A stretch of 45,750 bases of DNA from Candidatus Hodarchaeaceae archaeon (GTDB lineage: Archaea > Hadarchaeota > Hadarchaeia > Hadarchaeales > Hadarchaeaceae), in NCBI GenBank assembly GCA_030018135.1, contig JASEGJ010000008.1, positions 1 through 45,750 on the forward strand, written 5' to 3'. How positions within the stretch are numbered: position 1 is the first letter of the stretch; each line of letters starts with the position of its first letter. A model generated the notes under the pieces. The model was not told the DNA's origin and searched no databases. It saw only the letters and a list, made by a program, of their open reading frames with translations. Below, one piece after another: positions 1 through 9,232 of this stretch. The position numbers and the translations under genes are program-made.

Positions 1-869
1 CGCCATTGCTCGATATGAAACTCCAAGTCCATGTTTTGCCCAAATGATCCTTCCACTCGAAATCCCTTGAAATAAATGTTTCTTCTTCAGCACTCTCACC
101 CCATCAGAGGTTTTCCCCATAATCTGGCCAGCAATTTCAAACTCGGTTGTGGCACCAGAATAGTTGCCCGCCTCAGCGTATTCGCAACCTTTTATGAAGT
201 GCGTAAGGGCTTCTTTCATAGTCTTTGCCATCGAGTAAAATTTGATTGCAGAAGAGGAAATTTCAGCCGTTTTGCAGTTTCTAAGATCACCGAACTTGGT
301 TTTTGCTTCACTTATTTTTGAAGAGGAATCCTCAAAAGCAATTTTAGCAGCATGCCCGATTTAAGCTCTGGAGGCAAAGCTTCCAAATCTATTGAATCGA
401 GAGCTTCTTTAGCAGAAAGAAAATACGGTTGGGCTCGATCAATGTCTTCTTTAGCATCTAAAAATTTAGTCACAGCTCCATCCCAATCTTCATAATCAAA
501 ACGTAATATCGCCTGTTCGTAATCTTCTCCAGCATCGGATAAGCAGATCGCACATTTAACAAGATTTGAACAAGCATCACACAGGCATAAAGCAGCTTGC
601 TTCACCGCTGGTTCAACATCTGCTGTCTCTAAATATTTTCTAGCTTCCCCCACATCTGATTGGGCACCCGCAAGTTTTACCCTCGCACCTACATAGTCAT
701 TTTCATCCCAGCATTTCATTGCTTGGGAGTATTTTTCAAGCGAGGAATTAAAGAGAGTATCTGCTTGACTAAAAGCGGTTTGGGTCTCTTTCTCCGTGTA
801 GTATACAAAAACGGATACAATAAAGATAAAAACAACGGTGGTAATTATCCCAAAATAAATCTTTTTCAT
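1..869 (-). pseudogene. Hypothetical membrane-anchored helical/TPR-like protein, apparently frameshifted; runs off the left edge
   Basis: ORF 312..869 (-) starts MKKIYFGIITTVVFIFIVSVFVYY (TM). Another minus frame is open from about nt 360 to nt 1 and encodes similar composition (AKIAFEDSSSKISEAKTKFGDLRNCKTAEISSSAIKFYSMAKTMKEALTHFIKGCEYAEAGNYSGATTEFEIAGQ), implying a frameshift at about 330-358. Confidence 0.5.
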
Positions 870-1130
870 AGAAAATCCTCAACTGGTTTGTAGCTTTCTT
901 TTCACCCCTCAAATACTGCGCCAGCTTTACCGGATCCTCCCTGATTGCAGTTCTTATCGTTGAATACTTGCCGAACTTCTTGATCCTCTGGTGTTCAATT
1001 CGTTTGTCGAATAGCTCATTAATGCCTTTATCATCTTGTAGCTTCTTTCCGCTTTAGATAACTTCATGCATCGAGAGGGTGCCCCAGCTATAAATCAGAA
1101 GCGAGCACCTGTAAAAATGGGCGATGAAAA

Positions 1131-2924
1131 ATGGTCGGAGGAAAGGTTCGCCAGCCGATAATCTCGGTGCTCGGGCATGTGGACCACGGAAAGACCATGC
1201 TCCTCGACACCATCAGGGGAACCGCGGTTGCCGCGAGGGAGCCGGGCCAGATAACCCAGTGGATAGGGGCATCCGAGGTCCCGATCTCTGCGATCCAGAA
1301 GGTCTGCGGCGAGCTCGTTCGATCGCTCGGAATCAAGCTTGCGATTCCAGGCCTGCTCTTCATCGACACCCCTGGCCACGAGGCCTTCACAAACCTTCGC
1401 CGTCGCGGGGGGGCGCTCGCGGATCTGGCAGCCCTAGTCGTCGACGTGAACGAGGGCTTCATGCCCCAGACGCTCGAGTCGCTGACCATCTTGAAGTCCT
1501 ATAGGACGCCCTTCATGCTCGTCGCGAACAAGATCGATCTCTTGCCCGGCTGGCGCCCCACGCCCAATGCATGCTTCCTCGACTCGTTCGCAAAGCAGCG
1601 CGCGGAGGTGCGGCACGCACTCGACGACAGGGTTTATGGGCTGGTCGGTAAACTTCATGAACTCGGCTTCGAGGCGGAGCGCTTCGACCGCGTGAGCGAC
1701 TTTCGAAGGCAGGTATGCATCGTGCCGACGAGCGCCAAGACGGGCGAGGGCATCCCGGAGGTGCTGGCGGTGCTCGCGGGCGTTGCCCAGCGATTTTTGG
1801 AGAGGGAGCTGACCATCGAGGTAAGCGGGCCCGCGCGCGGAACGGTGCTCGAGGTCAAGGAAGAGGTGGGCTTGGGCACGACCATCGATGTCATAATGTA
1901 TGACGGCACCCTAGCCAAGGGCGATACATTTGTGGCTGGCGGGCTCGATAAGGTCATCACCTCGAAGGTGCGGGGATTGCTCCAGCCGAAGCCGCTCGAT
2001 GAAATTAGGGATCCACAGGACAGGTTCAGGCCGGTCGAGCGAGTGTTCGCCGCCGCGGGGGTCAGGGTAATCGCACCGAACCTGGATGGCGTCGTCGCCG
2101 GGGCACCACTTTGGGCGATAAGGGATTGGTCGGAGATCGAGAAATTCAGGCAGGAGCTGCAGCAGGAGATGGAGCGAGTAAGAATTCGCGCCGACATCAA
2201 CGGCGTGGTGCTGAAAGCCGATGCGCTGGGCTCGCTCGAGGCACTTGAAGGGCAGCTCAGGGAACGCGGGGTGGCGATACGTAAGGCGGACATAGGTGAC
2301 GTTTCAAGGCGAGATGTAATCGAAGCCTCAACCGTCGCAAAAAGCGACCCGTTGCTCGCGGCAGTGTTGGCATTCAACGTAAAGGTCCTGCCGGACGCTC
2401 AACAAGAAGCCGAGCTTCAAGGGGTGCCGATCATCCAGGATAACATCATATACAAACTCATGGAGACCTATGAAAATTGGAGCAAGCAAAAGCGAGAGGA
2501 AGTAAGGGCAAAGCGGCTCGAGGGGTTCATCAGGCCGGGCAAGTTCGCGCTTAAGATTGGATTCGTGTTCAGGCGCAGCCACCCAGCAATAGTCGGCGTC
2601 GATGTCCTCGGGGGCATCATAAAGCCGAAGTATCCGATCATGCGCAAGGACGGCCGCCGCGTGGGCATCATCCACGAACTCCAGCGCGAGAAGAAGACCG
2701 TGCCAGAAGCTAAGCTCGGCGATGAGCTGGCGGTTTCGATCGATGGGGCAATCGTGGATCGCCACATCAGGGAGGGCGATGTTTTATATGTGGATATCCC
2801 CAGAGACCATGTGATGGCCCTGAAAACCGAGCTCAGGGACCTGCTGTCCGGAGATGAGCTCGCGGTGATGGACGAGATAATAGCGATCAAGCAGAAGGAG
2901 GACCCAACGTACGGGGTGATGTGA
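1131..2924 (+). CDS. infB: Translation initiation factor aIF5B (IF-2 family)
   Basis: 597 aa; [30 protein letters not shown] GTPase motifs. Confidence 0.97.
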   Translation: MVGGKVRQPIISVLGHVDHGKTMLLDTIRGTAVAAREPGQITQWIGASEVPISAIQKVCGELVRSLGIKLAIPGLLFIDTPGHEAFTNLRRRGGALADLAALVVDVNEGFMPQTLESLTILKSYRTPFMLVANKIDLLPGWRPTPNACFLDSFAKQRAEVRHALDDRVYGLVGKLHELGFEAERFDRVSDFRRQVCIVPTSAKTGEGIPEVLAVLAGVAQRFLERELTIEVSGPARGTVLEVKEEVGLGTTIDVIMYDGTLAKGDTFVAGGLDKVITSKVRGLLQPKPLDEIRDPQDRFRPVERVFAAAGVRVIAPNLDGVVAGAPLWAIRDWSEIEKFRQELQQEMERVRIRADINGVVLKADALGSLEALEGQLRERGVAIRKADIGDVSRRDVIEASTVAKSDPLLAAVLAFNVKVLPDAQQEAELQGVPIIQDNIIYKLMETYENWSKQKREEVRAKRLEGFIRPGKFALKIGFVFRRSHPAIVGVDVLGGIIKPKYPIMRKDGRRVGIIHELQREKKTVPEAKLGDELAVSIDGAIVDRHIREGDVLYVDIPRDHVMALKTELRDLLSGDELAVMDEIIAIKQKEDPTYGVM

Positions 2925-3316
2925 TGGTATTCAAAGTCGTGGTCGCCGACCCTACCACGGGCAAGAGTTATCAGCTCGAGGCCAGGGAGCCGGCCGCGAG
3001 AAGGTTGGTCGGCCTACGCATCGGGGACAAGTTCGATGGCGAGATAGTCGGCTTGCCCGGCTATGAACTTCAGATCACCGGCGGCACCGATGTTGACGGC
3101 TTTCCCATGCGCGCGGACATCGCTGGACCCGGTCGAGCCAGCGTGCTGCTCGCAGGTGGCTCAGGTTTTAAACCTCGAAGGCGTGGCGAGCGGAGGCGCA
3201 AGCGAGTGCGCGGTCGAGTGATCTCCGACACCATCGTACAGATTAACGCGAAAATCGTGAAGAGGGGCGAAAAGCCAATCGAGGAACTCGTCCCAACGAG
3301 GGAGAAGAAAGCATAG
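2921..3316 (+). CDS. rps6e: 30S ribosomal protein S6e
   Basis: MVFKVVVADPTTGKSYQLE...GRASVLLAGGSGFKPRRRGERRRKRVRGRVIS typical S6e; overlaps the end of infB. Confidence 0.95.
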   Translation: MMVFKVVVADPTTGKSYQLEAREPAARRLVGLRIGDKFDGEIVGLPGYELQITGGTDVDGFPMRADIAGPGRASVLLAGGSGFKPRRRGERRRKRVRGRVISDTIVQINAKIVKRGEKPIEELVPTREKKA

Positions 3317-3340
3317 CTTTCTGCAAGGACTTTTGACCTC

Positions 3341-4648
3341 GTGGACCCTTTATCACGTTACACCGAGTCCTCTAGACGATTTTATAAAATAGGAGGACTG
3401 TTGATAAAAGTAAGGGTGCCCGTTTTGCCGCAAGCTGTAGTAAACATAGGTTTGGTCGGTCATGTGGACCATGGCAAGACGACGCTTACGGATGCGCTAT
3501 CCGGCATTTGGACGGACACGCATAGCGAGGAGCTCCGCCGGGGCATCTCGATCCGCCTGGGCTACGCGGATACATCTTTTAGGAGGTGTCCGGTTTGCGA
3601 GCCTCCGGCCAGCTATACCACGAAGGAAGTTTGTCCGAGGTGCGGCTCCAAGACGGATTTCCTGCGTCGCGTTTCGTTCGTGGACGCCCCCGGGCACGAG
3701 ACCCTGATGGCCACCATGCTCTCCGGCGCGGCGATCATGGATGGCGCGGTGCTCGTCATAGCCGCAAACGAACCTTGCCCGCAACCCCAGACGAAGGAAC
3801 ACCTCATGGCAATAGAGATCATCGGCGTGCGCAATATAGTGGCGGCGCAGAATAAGATCGAACTCGTATCGCGCGAGAAAGCAATCGAAAACCAAGGGCA
3901 AATTAGGGAATTCTTAAAAAGCACCTGCGCACGAGATGCCCCCATAATCCCGATATCCGCGATTCACAGGGCAAATATCGATTTGCTGATTCAGGCGATC
4001 GAGGAGCGCATACCCACGCCCGAACATGATCTATCGAAGCCAGCGCTGATGTACGTTGCGCGATCGTTCGATGTCAACCGCCCCGGCACCAGACCCGAAA
4101 ATCTGGTGGGTGGTGTTATAGGGGGCTCGCTCCTCCAGGGCAGACTCCGCGTTGGTGATGAGATAGAGGTCCGCCCGGGGATACAGGTCACCAAAGAGGG
4201 TAAAACGAGGTGGCAACCGCTGAGATCTGAAATAGCGAGCTTGCAGGCTGGGGGCGAATTCCTGGACGAGGCAGTCCCAGGCGGCTTGGTGGGTATCGGG
4301 ACGAAGCTCGACCCATCCCTCACCAAGGCTGATTACTTGGCGGGAGCGGTTGTGGGTGAACCAGACACCCTGCCTCCCGTGCTGGAAACGCTTCAGCTCG
4401 AGGTTAAGTTGATGGAGCGCATCGTCGGCATGGCGGAGGAGCTTGAGGTAAAGCCGCTCACCACCGGGGAACCACTCATGTTGAATGTCGGCACTGCCAC
4501 CACGGTCGGCACGATCACGAGCGCGCGCGACGGCAGGGCCGATGTTAAGCTTAAACTGCCCGTCTGTGCCAGAGAGGGGGCGAGGGCCGCGATAAGCAGG
4601 CGTGTCGCTGGCAGATGGCGCCTCATAGGCTACGGAATAATCGGTTAA
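3341..4648 (+). CDS. eif2g: Translation initiation factor aIF2 gamma subunit (start codon uncertain)
   Basis: [22 protein letters not shown], Cys pairs CPVC...[46 protein letters not shown]. Confidence 0.97.
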   Translation: MDPLSRYTESSRRFYKIGGLLIKVRVPVLPQAVVNIGLVGHVDHGKTTLTDALSGIWTDTHSEELRRGISIRLGYADTSFRRCPVCEPPASYTTKEVCPRCGSKTDFLRRVSFVDAPGHETLMATMLSGAAIMDGAVLVIAANEPCPQPQTKEHLMAIEIIGVRNIVAAQNKIELVSREKAIENQGQIREFLKSTCARDAPIIPISAIHRANIDLLIQAIEERIPTPEHDLSKPALMYVARSFDVNRPGTRPENLVGGVIGGSLLQGRLRVGDEIEVRPGIQVTKEGKTRWQPLRSEIASLQAGGEFLDEAVPGGLVGIGTKLDPSLTKADYLAGAVVGEPDTLPPVLETLQLEVKLMERIVGMAEELEVKPLTTGEPLMLNVGTATTVGTITSARDGRADVKLKLPVCAREGARAAISRRVAGRWRLIGYGIIG

Positions 4649-4673
4649 AGCATTTACTGCAAGGGGAGGGATA

Positions 4674-5066
4674 TTGGCCGAACTTCGGGTGATCGCGGAT
4701 ACGAGCTTCCTGATGGTCCCCGGCCTATTCGGCGTAGATGTCGTGGGAGAACTGGATAGGCTGTTGAACCGACGCTATAAGCTGGTGACCCCCCAGCCGG
4801 TAGTTGGAGAGTTAGAACGGCTCGCCGCGAAAGGCAAGCCGAACGAGCGGTCCGCCGCACGTTTGGGGTTGGCCCTGCTTTCGCGCGGGGAGGTCATAAA
4901 ATCTGATGGACCAGCCGACGCAGAGATCGTCAGGCTAGCTGGCGGGGGCGATTGCGCGGTGGGCACCACGGATGCCGCCCTGCGCAGGGAACTCCGAAGG
5001 CGCGGCGTGCCCGTAATTTATTTACGACAGGGGTCGCACTTGGCAATAGATGGCAAAATCGGGTGA
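4674..5066 (+). CDS. PIN-domain protein, Fcf1/VapC9-like
   Basis: IADTSFLMVPG...VVGELERLA...DAEIVRLAGGGDCAVGTTDAALRRELRRRGVPVIYLRQ; TTG start; lies between aIF2-gamma and the PPase gene. Confidence 0.85.
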   Translation: MAELRVIADTSFLMVPGLFGVDVVGELDRLLNRRYKLVTPQPVVGELERLAAKGKPNERSAARLGLALLSRGEVIKSDGPADAEIVRLAGGGDCAVGTTDAALRRELRRRGVPVIYLRQGSHLAIDGKIG

Positions 5067-5072
5067 GGAAAA

Positions 5073-7073
5073 GTGGAATTAACAATAGTTTTAATGACCG
5101 GACTGGCGGCATTGGCGGTGTCAGGAGTTTCGGCGCACTTGGTGCTGAGGGAAAGTCCAGGGTCTCCTAGGGTGAGGGAGATATCCGGCGCGATTTATGA
5201 GGGGGCAACCGCCTACCTGAGGCGACAATATGTGACCATCTGGCTATTCGTGCTGATCATCGCCACCCTACTGTTTTTCGTTCCGGGTTGGAAATGGCGG
5301 GCATCGCTCGCGTTTATCGGCGGCGCACTTTCCTCGACGGTCGCTGGCTTCTTGGGCATGCACATCGCGATAAGGGCGAACTCGAGGACGGCGAATGCCG
5401 CCCTGTCTGGGGTGAACAAGGCATTGAAGGTGGCATTTCGCGGCGGGCTCGTGATGGGAATGTCAGTCGTCGGGATAGGCCTTTTGGGAGTCCTCTTGTT
5501 CTACAACTGGTTCCAGGACCCCACGTTCATACTCCCGTACAGCTTCGGGGCCAGCTCTGTCGCGCTTTTCGCCAGGGTCGGAGGGGGGATATACACCAAG
5601 ACCGCTGATGTGGGGGCCGACCTCGTCGGAAAGCTTGAGGCAGGCATACCGGAGGACGACCCGAGAAATCCCGCCGTCATAGCCGACAACGTCGGCGATA
5701 ACGTCGGCGATGTCGCAGGCATGGGGGCCGACCTATTCGAGTCCTACGTGGCGAGCATGATAGCGGCGATGATAGTCGGCTTTTTGATCCACCAAGGCGA
5801 CCTGTTGTCCAAGCTACCCCTGCGCGACTACGGCATGTGGCCCGTCACCCTTCCGTTGCTGATCTCGGCGATCGGCATCATAGCTTCCATAATCGGCATA
5901 TTTTTCGTCCGCACGAGAAGGGGCAAAGATCCGAGCTACGCCCTCAACGGCGCGAGCATAGGTACGATAGTCTTAACAGCGGTTGGTACCTTTTTCGCGA
6001 CCCAAAGGATCTTTGGCTGGGAGGTTGGATTGAAGTTGTTCATCGCGGTATTCTCGGGTCTGGCCGCTGGCCTGGTCGTCGGGATAACCTCCGATTATTT
6101 CACGAATAGAATTCACCGCCCGGCACAATTCATCGCGACATCTGCCCAGTCCGGTGCGGCGATAAATCTCCTCACCGGCTTCTCGATCGGGATGCTGAGC
6201 TCGGTCCTCCCAATCCTAGCTATTTCCATCGCTGTAATTTCCGCTTACCTCGCCGCCGAGGTATATGGAATATGTTTGGCGGGCGTGGGTATGCTCGCGG
6301 TTACGGGGATAATTGTTTCAACCGACGCATATGGGCCGGTCGCGGATAACGCTGGCGGCATTGTCGAACAATCCGGTATGCCCAAAAGAGTTCGCAACGT
6401 CACCGACGCCTTGGACTCGGTCGGGAATACCACGAAGGCGATATGCAAGGGCTTCGCGATCGGCTCGGCAGCCCTGACGGCAATAGCGCTCTTCGTGACC
6501 TACTCACAATTGACGAAGGTTTCGTTGAACCTACTCGATCCAAACGTCGTCGCGGGGGCGTTCATAGGTGGTGGCACGGTGGCGCTCTTCTGCTCCTTAA
6601 CGATATTGGCCGTGGGGAGAAATGCCTTCAGAATGGTCGGGGAGGTCAGGAGACAATTTAGGGAGATGCCGGGACTACTCGAGGGCAAGGCTAAACCTGA
6701 CTACGCGCGGTGCATAGACATCGCGACGCGTGGCGCCCTGAAGGAATTGCTCGCACCGGGGCTGGCAGCTTTGGTGATCCCAATTTTAATCGGTCTCCTG
6801 CTCGGCAAGGCCGCACTTGGTGGCTTTATCGCCGGAAGCATAGTGGCTGGGCTGATTTTCGCCTTGCTCATGGCCAATGCCGGGGGCGCGTGGGACAACG
6901 CGAAAAAATATATCGAACTCGGAAAATTTGGTGGAAAAGGTTCAAAAGCTCATGCGGCGGCGGTGGTGGGCGACACCGTTGGTGACCCATTCAAGGATAC
7001 GGCCGGGCCATCGCTTAATATATTAATAAAGCTCATGTCCATTGTGGCGTTGATTCTTGCGCAAGTATTGTGA
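5073..7073 (+). CDS. hppA: Membrane-bound proton-translocating pyrophosphatase
   Basis: 666 aa polytopic; DVGADLVGKLEAGIPEDDPRNPAVIADNVGDNVGDVAGMGADLFESY, GNTTKAICKGFAIGSAAL, GDTVGDPFKDTAGPSLNILIKL. Confidence 0.97.
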   Translation: MELTIVLMTGLAALAVSGVSAHLVLRESPGSPRVREISGAIYEGATAYLRRQYVTIWLFVLIIATLLFFVPGWKWRASLAFIGGALSSTVAGFLGMHIAIRANSRTANAALSGVNKALKVAFRGGLVMGMSVVGIGLLGVLLFYNWFQDPTFILPYSFGASSVALFARVGGGIYTKTADVGADLVGKLEAGIPEDDPRNPAVIADNVGDNVGDVAGMGADLFESYVASMIAAMIVGFLIHQGDLLSKLPLRDYGMWPVTLPLLISAIGIIASIIGIFFVRTRRGKDPSYALNGASIGTIVLTAVGTFFATQRIFGWEVGLKLFIAVFSGLAAGLVVGITSDYFTNRIHRPAQFIATSAQSGAAINLLTGFSIGMLSSVLPILAISIAVISAYLAAEVYGICLAGVGMLAVTGIIVSTDAYGPVADNAGGIVEQSGMPKRVRNVTDALDSVGNTTKAICKGFAIGSAALTAIALFVTYSQLTKVSLNLLDPNVVAGAFIGGGTVALFCSLTILAVGRNAFRMVGEVRRQFREMPGLLEGKAKPDYARCIDIATRGALKELLAPGLAALVIPILIGLLLGKAALGGFIAGSIVAGLIFALLMANAGGAWDNAKKYIELGKFGGKGSKAHAAAVVGDTVGDPFKDTAGPSLNILIKLMSIVALILAQVL

Positions 7074-7118
7074 GGCGGTTTTTATATTTGGGAGTATCAA
7101 GGTGCTGGGGGTGGTCGA

Positions 7119-7673
7119 ATGAACAAAATCGTGACCGTAAGCGATACCGTCCGAGTGCCGCCGAGTAGATTCGATGAGCCACTTGATGAGGTGGTGCTCG
7201 ACATCCTGCGCAAGAGCTACGAGGGTTTGACCGATAAGGACTTAGGGGTAATCCTCGCGATCACGGAGGTCAAGGAAATTGGGGTGGGCAGGATAATCAT
7301 GGGCGACGGGGCAAGCTATCACGATGTCGTGTTTGACGCGTTGGTTTACAAGCCAGAGCTGAATGAGGTCGTGCTCGGCGAGGTGGTCGAAATAGTTGAG
7401 TTCGGCGGCTTCGTGCGGCTGGGCCCCATCGATGGCCTCGTACACGTTTCACAGGTGATGGACGACTTCGTCGGCTACGACAAAAAGAAGGGCGTGCTCT
7501 ATGGCAAGGAGAGTAAACGCGCGCTGAGGGAAGGCGACAGGGTCAGAGCTCGAATCGTGACGGTGAGCATGAGAAGGGGGGCGCGCGCCGGTAAAATAGG
7601 CCTGACGATGCGCCAACCCGGGTTGGGCAAGCTGGAGTGGATAGAGGAGGAGCGCAAGGGGGCGAGCGATTGA
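7119..7673 (+). CDS. rpo7: DNA-directed RNA polymerase subunit E' (Rpo7)
   Basis: VRVPPSRFDEPLDEVVLDILRKSYEG...S1-type EVVEIVEFGGFVRLGPIDGLVHVSQVMDD. Confidence 0.95.
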   Translation: MNKIVTVSDTVRVPPSRFDEPLDEVVLDILRKSYEGLTDKDLGVILAITEVKEIGVGRIIMGDGASYHDVVFDALVYKPELNEVVLGEVVEIVEFGGFVRLGPIDGLVHVSQVMDDFVGYDKKKGVLYGKESKRALREGDRVRARIVTVSMRRGARAGKIGLTMRQPGLGKLEWIEEERKGASD

Positions 7674-7855
7674 GCGAGAAGGTATGTCGCAGTTGCCACA
7701 TAGTTGTCGAGGGCAATGTTTGCCCCCTCTGCGAATCACCTTCCTTATCCGACGATTGGTCGGGCTATGCCATAGTGCTCGACCCTGAGGATTCCAAGAT
7801 AGCAAAAAGATTGAATATTCACCATGCGGGCAAGTATGCGCTGAGGGTTAGATAG
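7670..7855 (+). CDS. spt4: Transcription elongation factor Spt4 (RpoE'')
   Basis: SEKVCRSCHIVVEGNVCPLCESPSLSDDWSGYAIVLDPEDSKIAKRLNIHHAGKYALRVR; TTG start overlaps the rpo7 stop. Confidence 0.93.
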   Translation: MSEKVCRSCHIVVEGNVCPLCESPSLSDDWSGYAIVLDPEDSKIAKRLNIHHAGKYALRVR

Positions 7856-7856
7856 A

Positions 7857-8375
7857 TTGAGGTTACCGCCGGAGGTGCGTCCGCTCCTGAAGCGCCCGCT
7901 AGGCAAACTTTTTGCCGAGACTGGCGCGGCGATCGAGCATTTGCGAAGGTTGCGCCCGACGAGGCTGATTGCCGTCGGCGATATCGCGACCGCTGAGCTT
8001 CTCGCTGCCGGGCTAAGGCCAGATATCGCGGTAGTCGACTTCAGGGTCATGAGGGCGCCGGCGAGCGACGACATAAGGAGGGCGATAGATGCCCACCGAG
8101 CCCGCATTTTGTGGGTGAGAAATCCCGCAGGCACAATAACGCCAGAGTTGCGCGATGCGCTTGAAACGGCCTCACCGCCGGCAAAGATAATCGTCGATGG
8201 AGAGGAGGACCTCGCGGTCTTGCCGGCTGTCCTGGCGGCGCCAGTGGGCTCCGTAGTCGCTTACGGGCAGCCGAATGAGGGATTGGTTTTGGTGATGGTT
8301 ACGGAACAAAAGAAGCGCGAATTTAGGGGGTTGTTGAAGCTGTTCAAAAGGGATAGCGCCTGTAAAAGAACTTAA
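7857..8375 (+). CDS. DUF359 family protein (GTP-dependent dephospho-CoA kinase family)
   Basis: LPPEVRPLLKRPLGKLF...LIAVGDIATAELLAAGLRPDIAVVDFRVMR...IIVDGEEDLAVLPAVLAAPVGSVVAYGQPNEGLVLV. Confidence 0.9.
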   Translation: MRLPPEVRPLLKRPLGKLFAETGAAIEHLRRLRPTRLIAVGDIATAELLAAGLRPDIAVVDFRVMRAPASDDIRRAIDAHRARILWVRNPAGTITPELRDALETASPPAKIIVDGEEDLAVLPAVLAAPVGSVVAYGQPNEGLVLVMVTEQKKREFRGLLKLFKRDSACKRT

Positions 8376-8376
8376 G

Positions 8377-8640
8377 CGTATTGCCTAAGACGTTGCCCCT
8401 AGCTTGCCATACGGAATATGCCAATGAAAGGGTTTAGTTGGGTGTCTTAGTTAAGACATCGATTCAAGCGGCCGCGTCTTAGGTAAAACACCTATTCACG
8501 AACTCGCCAATCGTGAGGACATCGAAAGGTGGGCTTGTCTGAGGTAAGACAAGATGTCTTAGTTAAGACATCAGCTCTAACAGTCGCGGCTTAGGTAGGA
8601 CATGTACGGGGCCATTTTTACCGATGTCTTAGGTAAGACA
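8377..8640 (+). repeat. Array of 16-bp interrupted palindromes, consensus TGTCTTA-GG-TAAGACA
   Basis: Read directly: 8443-8458 TGTCTTAGTTAAGACA; 8475-8490 cGTCTTAGGTAAaACA; 8536-8551 TGTCTgAGGTAAGACA; 8555-8570 TGTCTTAGTTAAGACA; 8587-8602 cGgCTTAGGTAgGACA; 8625-8640 TGTCTTAGGTAAGACA; weak outlier 8377-8392 cGTaTTgccTAAGACg. All in the same orientation by the central GG/GT. Confidence 0.9.
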
Positions 8641-8715
8641 CCCCAGCGGTCTAAGCCAGTCGATCTGGCCAACGTAAGCTTAATTAATCATGGGCTTAAA
8701 ATTGAGGGGGTTGCG

Positions 8716-9072
8716 ATGAAAGTTGAAATAACAGAAAAGGTCGAGAATCCGCTGCTCCAGCGAACGGAAATCAAATTTAAGGTGAATCACGCAGGCGAAC
8801 CCACGCCCAAGCGCTCAGATGTCCGCGCCCAGCTGGCCGCCCATCTCAGCGTACCGGAGGAGCTCGTAGTGATCGAAAAATTGGCGGGTATGTATGGCCG
8901 CCGGGTGGCATCGGGCATCGCGCGCGCCTACAGCTCCCGCGAGCGACTTGAGAAGATCGAGCCAGAGTACCTGATCAAGCGCGGCTTGCCAGCTGAAACA
9001 AAGGCTGAGGCCAAGCCCGAAGAGAAACCTAAGGAAGTAGGTAAGAAGGGTGGCCGGGGTCAAGACAACTAA
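8716..9072 (+). CDS. rps24e: 30S ribosomal protein S24e
   Basis: [79 protein letters not shown] Shine-Dalgarno before ATG 8716. The track ORF start at 8602 lies in the repeat array and is unlikely. Confidence 0.93.
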   Translation: MKVEITEKVENPLLQRTEIKFKVNHAGEPTPKRSDVRAQLAAHLSVPEELVVIEKLAGMYGRRVASGIARAYSSRERLEKIEPEYLIKRGLPAETKAEAKPEEKPKEVGKKGGRGQDN

Positions 9073-9232
9073 GGCGAGGCTTTACAAGCAGGAGGGTGGA
9101 AAGCTCATACGGCTTAGGCCATCCTGCCCGAGATGTGGCCATGGGGTCTTCATGGCCGACCATGGCAATCGATTGGCATGCGGGAGATGCGGCTATACGG
9201 ATTTCAAAGGCAGCCCACAAGGTAACCCCTAA
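9050..9232 (+). CDS. rps27ae: 30S ribosomal protein S27ae
   Basis: [48 protein letters not shown] zinc ribbon. Confidence 0.95.
   Translation: MAGVKTTKARLYKQEGGKLIRLRPSCPRCGHGVFMADHGNRLACGRCGYTDFKGSPQGNP

Noticed and set aside
1655-2377. Minus-strand Ser/Thr-rich ORF of 240 aa
   Set aside because: Antisense shadow of infB.
8377-8640. Possible CRISPR array
   Set aside because: Units are 16-bp palindromes with irregular spacings (19-61 bp start to start); spacers are too short and variable for a CRISPR array.
8602-8715. N-terminal extension of S24e (MYGAIFTDVLGKTPQRSK...)
   Set aside because: Runs through a palindrome copy; typical S24e starts at MKVEITEK (8716) with a Shine-Dalgarno sequence.
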